From contig NZ_HE611016.1 of assembly GCF_000236865.1 (NCBI RefSeq), positions 1 through 54,261 on the forward strand: DNA of 54,261 bases, in the 5' to 3' direction. Positions within the stretch are counted from its first letter, which is position 1. The number at the start of each line of letters is the position of its first letter. The stretch comes from Senegalimassilia anaerobia JC110 (GTDB lineage Bacteria > Actinomycetota > Coriobacteriia > Coriobacteriales > Eggerthellaceae). The notes below the pieces were generated by a model that made no database searches, was not told the DNA's origin, and saw nothing but the letters and a program-made list of their open reading frames with translations. Below, in pieces: positions 36,346 to 42,914 of this stretch. The translations under genes and the position numbers were made by a program.

Positions 36346-39300
36346 AGCCGCTGAAGCTGACCATGTCCGCGTTCGGACCGTATTCCGGCGAGACGGAGAT
36401 CGACTTTCGGACGCTTGGCTGCTCGGGTGTGTACCTGGTGTGCGGCGACACGGGCGCGGGCAAAACCATGATTTTCGACGCCATTTGCTTTGCGCTGTTC
36501 GGCGAGGCTAGCGGCGACAGCCGAAACGGTGCCCGGTCTTCCGCAAGTTTGCGCAGCGATTTCGCCGATCCGGCAAGCAAAACGTTCGTTGAGCTGGAGT
36601 TCTCCTATCGCGGGCAGACCTATCGCGTAAAGCGCAATCCCGATTACGAGCGTGCTAAGAAGCGCGGCGAAGGCACCACGAAAGAGCCTGCGAACGCGGA
36701 GATCGAGCTCCCTGACGGGCGTTGCATCAGCGGCGTGCGCAAGGTGAACATGCAGGTGGAAGAGCTGCTGGGCATCGATGCGAACCAGTTCAAGCAGATC
36801 GTCATGCTGGCGCAGGGCGAGTTTCGTAAGCTGCTCACGGCCGACACGGCAACGCGCGAGGGCATTTTCCGCAAGCTGTTCGCCACGCAAAAGTACGAGA
36901 TGCTTCAAGATCGGTTGGGCGAGGAGTGTCGCAAACTCGAGCGCGAGAACGAGAAGCTGAAAAGCGACGTTTTGCGTTGCGCGCAAACCGTCCGCTTTGC
37001 GCCTGAGGATGCGCGCGAGGAGGAGCTTGACGAGCGTTGTCGCAGCGGGGCGCTTATGGGTGCGTGGCTGGTCGAGCTGCTTGAGGGGCTTGTGGCGGAC
37101 GATAAGACGGAGTCCGAGCAGCTGGGCAAGCAGGTTGAGGAGCTGCGCCGTAAATGGGCGGACGCTAACGCGCTGGTGAAGCAGGTGGAGAACCGCCCGC
37201 GCTACGAGCAGGAACGCGCGGCGCTTGCCGAGGAAGTCGCTCAGCACGAGGGGCGGACGGAAGGTTTGCAGGCTGCGCTGCAGCAGGAATGTGTGCATGA
37301 CGCCGATCGCCTGGAGGCAACCGAGCGCGCGGCCGTGATCGAGGGGACGTTCGCGAAATACCAGGCGCTGCAGCGCGCTGACCAGGCGGTTTCTGCCGCG
37401 AAAGAAGCATTGCTGCGTGCCGAGCAGGCTTCCAAGGCAGCGCAGGCAGCCGCCGGCAAGGCGGAAGAACAGCGGGTGCAGGCGGCGCAGGCCGTGGAGA
37501 AGCTTGCGGGCTCGGACGTTCGCCAGGCGCAGGCGAAGGCTGCTCACGATGCGGCGCAGCTGCGCGTGAACACCGCAGGCGAGGCGCTTGCGGGAGCAAA
37601 AGACCTTGCGGCCAAGGTCGCAACGGCGCAAAAGGCTCAAAAGCAGGTGCAAACCTTGCTGGAGCAGGAAGAATCGTTGGTTGCCGCCGAGCGCAAAGCG
37701 CAGGATGCGGTGGCGCAGGCGAAAACGGCAAGCGAGTCCTTCGCAGGTGCTGATGTTGCGCTCAGCGAAGCGGGTGCCGCGCTCGAGCGCGCTATGCGTG
37801 TTGAGCAGGATGCCTCCCAGGCAGTGCAACGTCGCGGCGAATTGCAGCAGGCTGCTCAGGCTGCCGCGGAGCCGTACCAACGAGCGCTCGAGCGGCTCGA
37901 AGCCGCAGAGACCGTTCACGACAAGGACCTGGCGCAGGTGCAGCAGCTGCAAAAGGCCCAGCGTGCGGGTCGCGCGGGCCTGCTTGCGGCGGATTTGCGG
38001 GACGGCTCGCCCTGTCCGGTGTGCGGCTCGGTGCATCATCCGTCGCCGGCGCAGGCGGCGGGCAGTATCCCGAGCGATGATCAAATAGACAAAGCGACGG
38101 TTGTTGAGGCTGAGTCGAAGAAGGCTGCCGATCAGGCGGCGCGCGAAGCCGAGGGCGCCAAGACTCGTTGCGAGACCGCGCAGCTTGCGCTCGATGAGTT
38201 CGACCAGGAGCATGGCGGCGAGCAAAGCATCACGCAGGCCCTTGCGCAAGCGCGCGATGGCGTTGCGGCCGCAAAACGCGCGAAGGCCGATGCGCAGCTG
38301 CGCTGCAATGAGGCGGCGCACGCGGCGAAAGCGCTTGCCGACGCCGAGTCGGCGCACGAGCGTTCCGTGACCGCGTTGTCGCAGGTCAAAGACGCTCGTC
38401 AGGCCGCAGAACGTGATCACGCGTCGGCCAACGCCGAAGCACGCGCCCTTAGGGAGCGCCTGGCGGTTGTTTCCGTTGACGAAGCCCAGCGTGCGCTTGA
38501 GAACGCGCAACATGACGCGAGCGTTGCGCAAACCGAGCTGAATAACGCCGAGCGCGCTGTCTCCGCATTCGCTGCCGCGCAGCGCGGCCAGCAAGCCGCG
38601 GAAGAAGCCGCGAAGCAGGCGGCCGAGCAGGAGCGCAAGGCCGAAGAGGCGCTGCAGAGCCAAATGCAGGCGCAGCAGCTTGCCGAGCAGGAGGCGAAGC
38701 ACCTGCGCGCCGATCTGGATTTCTCCTCGCTCGAGACAGCGCAAACCGAGGCCGCGCGGCTGCGCCAGCAGGCGAACGTTCTCAAGCGCAAGCGCGACGC
38801 AGCTCAGCAGGCGGTCGAGCAGAACGCGCAGCAACTTGCTACTAAGCGCGAACTGCTGGCGGCGAAGGACAAGCAGCTGGCCGAGCTGCCCGCCGGCGAC
38901 GCCGTCGCAGCAGCCAAGGAGCGCAACGACTACGAGGAGCAGGGCAAACAGGCAAGTGAGCGCCTTGGCGCCGTGAACCTGCGCGTCTCCGCGAACGGGG
39001 AGTGCCTTGAGCAGCTGCGCAAAACGCTCAAGCGTACGGGCGACATCGAGGAGCGCTACGGCCGGATCAAGCTGATGGCCGACGCTGCGAACGGTAACCT
39101 GACCGGGCGGGCAAAAGTCCGCTTCGAAGCGTACGTGCAGGGCATGTACTTCGACAAGGTGATCGCGGCGGCAAATCAGCGCCTGCGCGTGCTGACGGCG
39201 GGCCAATTCGAGCTGGTGCGCTGGTCGGAGTCCACGGGCAATTCGAAGGCGGGCCTGGGGTTGTACGTCATCGACAGCTTCACGGGGCGCGCTAGAGATG

Positions 39301-39599
39301 CGTCGTCGCTTTCGGGCGGCGAATCGTTCCAGGCATCGTTGTGCCTGGCGCTGGGTCTTTCCGACATCGTGCAGGCGCACGCCGGCGGCATCGAGTTCGA
39401 CACCATGTTCGTGGACGAGGGCTTCGGCTCGCTCGACCAAGGCGCGCTGGGCAACGCCATCAGCCTGCTGTCTGATCTGTCGGGCGGTAACAAGCTGGTG
39501 GGCATTATCAGCCACGTGGAGGACCTGAAGGCGAACATCCCCAAGCGAATAACTGTGACCAAAACACAATCCGGTTCCACCGCAAAAGTGGAAGCCTAA
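36342..39599 (+). CDS. sbcC: Nuclease SbcCD subunit C (Rad50-like ATPase)
   Basis: This is an SMC/Rad50-type ATPase of 1085 residues. Walker A GDTGAGKTMIFDA is near residue 32-45. Long Ala/Glu/Gln-rich coiled coils flank the zinc hook C558-P-V-C561. The signature SLSGGESFQASL and Walker B TMFVDEGFGSLD lie near the C-terminus. It dimerises through the hook and drives SbcD. The coiled coils are strikingly Ala-rich, fitting the genome's GC bias. On the opposite strand this bias produces a long spurious open frame. Start and overlap with sbcD are unambiguous. Confidence 0.93.
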   Translation: MKPLKLTMSAFGPYSGETEIDFRTLGCSGVYLVCGDTGAGKTMIFDAICFALFGEASGDSRNGARSSASLRSDFADPASKTFVELEFSYRGQTYRVKRNPDYERAKKRGEGTTKEPANAEIELPDGRCISGVRKVNMQVEELLGIDANQFKQIVMLAQGEFRKLLTADTATREGIFRKLFATQKYEMLQDRLGEECRKLERENEKLKSDVLRCAQTVRFAPEDAREEELDERCRSGALMGAWLVELLEGLVADDKTESEQLGKQVEELRRKWADANALVKQVENRPRYEQERAALAEEVAQHEGRTEGLQAALQQECVHDADRLEATERAAVIEGTFAKYQALQRADQAVSAAKEALLRAEQASKAAQAAAGKAEEQRVQAAQAVEKLAGSDVRQAQAKAAHDAAQLRVNTAGEALAGAKDLAAKVATAQKAQKQVQTLLEQEESLVAAERKAQDAVAQAKTASESFAGADVALSEAGAALERAMRVEQDASQAVQRRGELQQAAQAAAEPYQRALERLEAAETVHDKDLAQVQQLQKAQRAGRAGLLAADLRDGSPCPVCGSVHHPSPAQAAGSIPSDDQIDKATVVEAESKKAADQAAREAEGAKTRCETAQLALDEFDQEHGGEQSITQALAQARDGVAAAKRAKADAQLRCNEAAHAAKALADAESAHERSVTALSQVKDARQAAERDHASANAEARALRERLAVVSVDEAQRALENAQHDASVAQTELNNAERAVSAFAAAQRGQQAAEEAAKQAAEQERKAEEALQSQMQAQQLAEQEAKHLRADLDFSSLETAQTEAARLRQQANVLKRKRDAAQQAVEQNAQQLATKRELLAAKDKQLAELPAGDAVAAAKERNDYEEQGKQASERLGAVNLRVSANGECLEQLRKTLKRTGDIEERYGRIKLMADAANGNLTGRAKVRFEAYVQGMYFDKVIAAANQRLRVLTAGQFELVRWSESTGNSKAGLGLYVIDSFTGRARDASSLSGGESFQASLCLALGLSDIVQAHAGGIEFDTMFVDEGFGSLDQGALGNAISLLSDLSGGNKLVGIISHVEDLKANIPKRITVTKTQSGSTAKVEA

Positions 39600-39617
39600 G
39601 GGCATTGCAAATGAATC

Positions 39618-39658
39618 GACGGCTTTTGCGCTAGGCGATGCCTGGCGCAAAAGCCGTC
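39618..39658 (+). terminator. Hairpin after sbcC
   Basis: Perfect 14-bp arms (39618-39631 with 39645-39658) continue inward as a further weak stem of about six pairs to a GAT loop. It lies 18 bases after the sbcC stop. Arms contain T4/A4 but no T-tract follows, so it may be a palindromic repeat as much as a terminator. Confidence 0.55.
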
Positions 39659-39740
39659 ACGTTTAGGCCGGGCAACACCCGTCGCAAAAGCCGTCGAGAT
39701 CAGGTCGGGCAACACCTGCTGCAAAGGTCGCCTGATTCAG
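39633..39740. repeat. Degenerate 32-37-bp repeats after sbcC
   Basis: Three diverged copies start at 39633, 39665 and 39702. They share AGG(C/T)CGGGCAACACC and a following GCAAAAGCCGTC-like part, most clearly in the last two copies. Confidence 0.45.
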
Positions 39741-39770
39741 GTTCGCTAGTGTCTTCTGCCGCACCCCTCG

Positions 39771-39848
39771 ATAGTCAAAACTTGCATCAGCTGCAAGTTT
39801 TGACTATGCCATCGACGAAACTTGCAAATCCGACAAGTTTCGTCGATG
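39771..39848. repeat. Left copy of the 78-bp double-hairpin repeat
   Basis: Hairpin 1 has 16-bp perfect arms (39771-39786 with 39792-39807, loop of 5). Hairpin 2 has 15-bp perfect arms (39810-39824 with 39834-39848, loop of 9). Both stems contain AAACTTG. A direct copy at 41289-41366 is identical at 74 of 78 positions, and all four differences lie in loops or the linker. The two copies bracket the AAA ATPase gene. Confidence 0.9.
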
Positions 39849-39879
39849 TGCGCAGTAGGCACCGACGGCGCGCAGTGTG

Positions 39880-39930
39880 CCGGACGTTTAGGGTCTGACA
39901 GTTAGTGCTACGTCCCCTAAATGTCAGACC
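39880..39930. repeat. Second copy of the GCTACGTCCCC-loop palindrome family
   Basis: GGTCTGACA (39892-39900) and TGTCAGACC (39922-39930) form arms that extend inward with one mismatch (GTTAG/CTAAA). The loop contains GCTACGTCCCC (39907-39917). CCGGACGTTTAGGG just before it (39880-39893) matches the left arm of the element at 24892-24905 with one change, so this locus looks like a nested or rearranged copy. Confidence 0.6.
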
Positions 39931-39976
39931 GGGCGGCAAGCGTCAGACCGAAAGGCGCTGGGCGGCTTTCCCGGCT

Positions 39977-41248
39977 CTACCTATGCAGCAGGAAATCGAT
40001 GACGTTCACGATCTCGATGCCATCGATGTCCGCGGGATAGGTTCCTTCCGCGACCACTACGATTTTGCGGTATTCGTCCCCGATGCGTTTGAGGGGCGCA
40101 AGCTCGCGCCGCATGGTTTCCTCGTCGCGCATGTCTTCGGTGACCTGGACGTACATTTTCTGGCGAGGCTTTGTGGCAACGAAATCGACTTCTCCGCCCC
40201 GCAAATGTCCCACTAGCACGTCGTAATCATCGAAGACAAGCTGGTTGTACACCAGGTTTTCGAGCACACGCCCGGTGTTGGTGTTTCGGTAACTGTCCAG
40301 GTAGCTGCGCATGCCTGCGTCTGCAATGTAGTACTTGCCGCCCGTTTTCAGCAGCTCGCGTCCTTTAATGTCGTAACGCTGCACGCGGTTGAACAGATAG
40401 GCTTCCACAAGCGTGGAAATATAAAAATCCGTAGTGGCCCTGTTGGTCGACTCGCCGTCCGCCTTCAAAGTGCCCGCAATCTTGTTCGAAGAGGTTTCGT
40501 TTCCGATATTGTCGGCTAAAAACGCGCAAATCCGCTCAAGCACGGAACGATTGCTCACAGCCCGCAAGCCTTTTCGCTGGGCGCGCGTCATGATATCGCG
40601 AACGATGATCGTCTGGTAGATGCTGCGCAAGTATTCGCGATGTTTCGCCTCGTTAGGTTCTTGAAGCGCAAGGTAGGGGAAGCCGCCGAACATGCGGTAC
40701 TGGTCGAACAAGCTGGAAAGGGTGGCGAAGGAACCGTCCGCGAACAGGGCTATGTCGGAGCCGGTTTTACCGGCGGGTTGCCACGATGCGCCACGAAAAT
40801 CCAGGTATTCGGCGAACGTGAGCGGCTGCATGGCGATTTCGACGTAACGACCGGAGATGAGCGTCGCAAGCTCGCTGGATAGCAAAAACGCGTTCGACCC
40901 GGTGACATAGATGTCGCAATCGGCGTCTACACGCAGCGCGTTGATCGCCTTTTCCCATCCTTCGACGTTTTGCAGCTCATCGAAGAACAGATAGGTATGC
41001 GGCTGACCTGCGATGCGACCGACCACAAGATCGTAAAGCTCGCGATAATCGGCGATGCTTGCAAGCTCCATCGACTCCATTTTGAACGTGAGCAGGCGAT
41101 TCTCGGGAACGCCTTGCGCGGCAAGGTGCTCTCGCATCATGTCAAGCAGGGTCGATTTCCCGCAACGGCGAATGCCCGTGACCACTTTCACCAGGTCGGT
41201 GTCTTGGAACGCGATAAGCTTGTCCAGGTATTTTTGCCGAACGATCAT
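39977..41248 (-). CDS. AAA-family ATPase with DUF4143-type C-terminus
   Basis: The 423-residue protein has Walker A GIRRCGKST near residue 25, Walker B YLFFDELQN, a sensor segment YVTGSNAFLL and the typical GRYVEIAMQPLTFAEYL. The C-terminal DUF4143 part has the pattern ENLVYNQL, then GGEVDFVA, then YVQVTEDM. This E...EVD...QV arrangement resembles a restriction-endonuclease-like fold. Family members are widespread accessory ATPases with no settled function. I chose ATG 41248 because GGAGGTGG lies upstream on the minus strand; a longer frame to 41314 runs into the repeat. The gene is bracketed by the 78-bp repeats, one in its promoter and one after its stop. It is divergent from the Fic gene. 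Confidence 0.85.
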   Translation of the reverse strand: MIVRQKYLDKLIAFQDTDLVKVVTGIRRCGKSTLLDMMREHLAAQGVPENRLLTFKMESMELASIADYRELYDLVVGRIAGQPHTYLFFDELQNVEGWEKAINALRVDADCDIYVTGSNAFLLSSELATLISGRYVEIAMQPLTFAEYLDFRGASWQPAGKTGSDIALFADGSFATLSSLFDQYRMFGGFPYLALQEPNEAKHREYLRSIYQTIIVRDIMTRAQRKGLRAVSNRSVLERICAFLADNIGNETSSNKIAGTLKADGESTNRATTDFYISTLVEAYLFNRVQRYDIKGRELLKTGGKYYIADAGMRSYLDSYRNTNTGRVLENLVYNQLVFDDYDVLVGHLRGGEVDFVATKPRQKMYVQVTEDMRDEETMRRELAPLKRIGDEYRKIVVVAEGTYPADIDGIEIVNVIDFLLHR

Positions 41249-41288
41249 ACGGCCCACCTCCCAGTCGATTCCTTGCGTTATGGACACG

Positions 41289-41366
41289 ATAGTCAAAACT
41301 TGCATCTGCTGCAAGTTTTGACTATTCCATCGACGAAACTTGTAAATCCAACAAGTTTCGTCGATG
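41289..41366. repeat. Right copy of the 78-bp double-hairpin repeat
   Basis: Arms are 41289-41304 with 41310-41325, and 41328-41342 with 41352-41366. Stems are identical to the left copy. It ends 41 bases upstream of the ATPase start codon, so it overlaps the probable promoter of that gene. Confidence 0.9.
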
Positions 41367-41410
41367 CGCGAGAGCGCCCGAGGCGCAGTTTCGCTTCAAA
41401 TGATGCATCG

Positions 41411-41533
41411 ACAACGGAAGTGAAATGTAATTCACTTCCACTAATGCGCATCTAACGGAAGCGAAATCTATTTCACTTCCATAAATCCTTACCTAACGGA
41501 AGCAAAACGCAATTCGCTTCCGTTATACTAGCC
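41411..41533 (+). promoter_or_regulatory. Three 41-bp operator repeats with the promoter of the Fic gene
   Basis: Palindromes of the form GGAAGYGAA-N6-TTCRCTTCC occupy 41416-41439, 41457-41480 and 41498-41521. Their start points are exactly 41 bases apart, about four helical turns, so all face the same side of the DNA. The third repeat runs directly into the -10 box TATACT (41524-41529). Each unit also keeps TAAC/CAAC before and TAA after the palindrome. Confidence 0.85.
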
Positions 41534-41600
41534 ACAAGAGAAACGAAACTACATCAGTTTCCCTATTCAAAACCATCATGGAGTCGAAACGGAGGGGCGC

Positions 41601-42848
41601 ATGGGCGGCAACGGCGAGCTGGACTATCAATGGGAGCCCGTGGGCTATGAAGAGCTTGCGTGGCAGGTTGATTCCGATGCAATGGAGGGCGTGCCGAAGT
41701 CACGTCGTCGGAAAATCACCGGAACGTATCGTGCGGCGGTTCCGTTTGAGCTGCGTGACAAGGACGTCCTCATTCCTGCCGAATTGCAAAGCCGCATGGA
41801 GGAAGTTGCCTTCCTGCTTGTTCGCTTCGATGCGCAGCAGGAAGCCCGCGGCTACGATTTGCCAGCTTTGCTGCTGCGCAGCGAGTCGGCAGCAAGTTCG
41901 CAGATTGAGAACATGACGTCGAGCGTGCGCAACGTTGCTCTAGCTGAGCTATCGAACGACGTGGCGCAAAACGCCCGCATTATCGCCGGAAACGTTGCAG
42001 CCATGCGTGCCGCGCTCGGCTTTTCGGGACAGCTTTCGGTCCAGCGCATCCGCGAGGTGCACGAAGCCCTGATCACACGCGGCGGACAGGATGGGCAAGA
42101 CGCGGGTTTGTCGTTCGGCGGCTGCTTGCGTGACGAGCAGGTTTGGGTTGGCGGCACCGCGTATAGCCCGCACGGCGCGCTGTTCGTGCCGCCGTGCGCC
42201 GACCGCGTGCTCGGCTGCCTTGATGATCTGGTTGCTTTCGTGAACGGCAGCAATATGCCCTCTATCGCGAAAGCTGCTGTCGTGCACGCGCAATTCGAGA
42301 CGATTCACCCGTTCATCGACGGAAACGGCCGCACAGGCAGGGTCCTCCTGCATGCTATCCTGCGCAGCTCCGACGTGCTGCGGCACGCAAGTTTGCCCAT
42401 TTCGGCCGGGCTTTTGCACAACATCGACGCGTACATGGACGCCATCGTTCAGTTCCAGGCCGGCAATCCGCTTGCAATCGTCGAGCAGCTGGTCGACGCA
42501 CTTGAGCTTGCGGTGGCCGTCGGGAACATGGTCGCTCGGGACATCGACGGGGTGTTCGCGGAATGGGCGGAGTGCATGCACGAGCGCAAAGGGTCCGCCT
42601 TGCTTCGCTTGCCCAACCTGCTGGCGAAGCAGCCGGTGGTGAACGGTTCGTTCGTGGCCGAAGAGCTGGGAGTCTCCATGCGCACAGCCGCAACGATCAT
42701 AGAAAGAGCATGCGAAATGGGGATGCTCAGCCCCATGGGAAACCGTCGCCGCGGAGTGTTTTACCAATGCGACGAGCTTATAGCCGTGCTTGAGGACGTG
42801 TCATCCATGCAGGGAATCCGCCGCATTCTGGCGGGGAAGCAGGGGTAG
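41601..42848 (+). CDS. Fic-family protein with C-terminal winged helix
   Basis: Fic proteins transfer AMP or related groups from nucleotides to target hydroxyls. The 415-residue product has a Fic/DOC_N-type N-terminus, an inhibitory-helix motif of the form S-x3-E-N (SSQIEN, about residues 98-103), and the catalytic motif starting at H236 (HPFIDGNGRTGR). The C-terminal helix-turn-helix-like segment (VNGSFVAEELGVSMRTAATIIERA) suggests DNA binding, probably to the three palindromes upstream as autoregulation. All catalytic residues are present, so the enzyme should be active when inhibition is relieved. ATG 41601 has GGAGGGG upstream. Its target is unknown. Confidence 0.9.
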   Translation: MGGNGELDYQWEPVGYEELAWQVDSDAMEGVPKSRRRKITGTYRAAVPFELRDKDVLIPAELQSRMEEVAFLLVRFDAQQEARGYDLPALLLRSESAASSQIENMTSSVRNVALAELSNDVAQNARIIAGNVAAMRAALGFSGQLSVQRIREVHEALITRGGQDGQDAGLSFGGCLRDEQVWVGGTAYSPHGALFVPPCADRVLGCLDDLVAFVNGSNMPSIAKAAVVHAQFETIHPFIDGNGRTGRVLLHAILRSSDVLRHASLPISAGLLHNIDAYMDAIVQFQAGNPLAIVEQLVDALELAVAVGNMVARDIDGVFAEWAECMHERKGSALLRLPNLLAKQPVVNGSFVAEELGVSMRTAATIIERACEMGMLSPMGNRRRGVFYQCDELIAVLEDVSSMQGIRRILAGKQG

Positions 42849-42914
42849 TTGGCGAAAGCCGCTGAGGTGCCGACTGCCGACCGCGGGGACGCGCCCGCGA
42901 GTCGCCGGCCCGCG
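42849..42914. other. Short convergent gap between the Fic and sensor-kinase genes
   Basis: The two genes end facing each other. A small GC hairpin (CGCGGG/CCCGCG, about 42890-42907) may serve as a shared terminator, but it has no T-tract. Confidence 0.3.

Noticed and set aside
36222-39650. 1142-codon open frame on the minus strand opposite sbcC
   Set aside because: It lies wholly over sbcD/sbcC, has no recognisable domain or ribosome site, and arises from the GC-biased third positions of the Ala-rich coiled coils.
39771-41366. Insertion sequence
   Set aside because: The flanking repeats are direct copies of double hairpins, not terminal inverted repeats, and the gene inside is not a transposase.
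41411-41521. CRISPR-like array of three repeats
   Set aside because: Units are palindromic with 17-base, partly conserved gaps, sit on a promoter, and there are no cas genes. An operator array explains them better.
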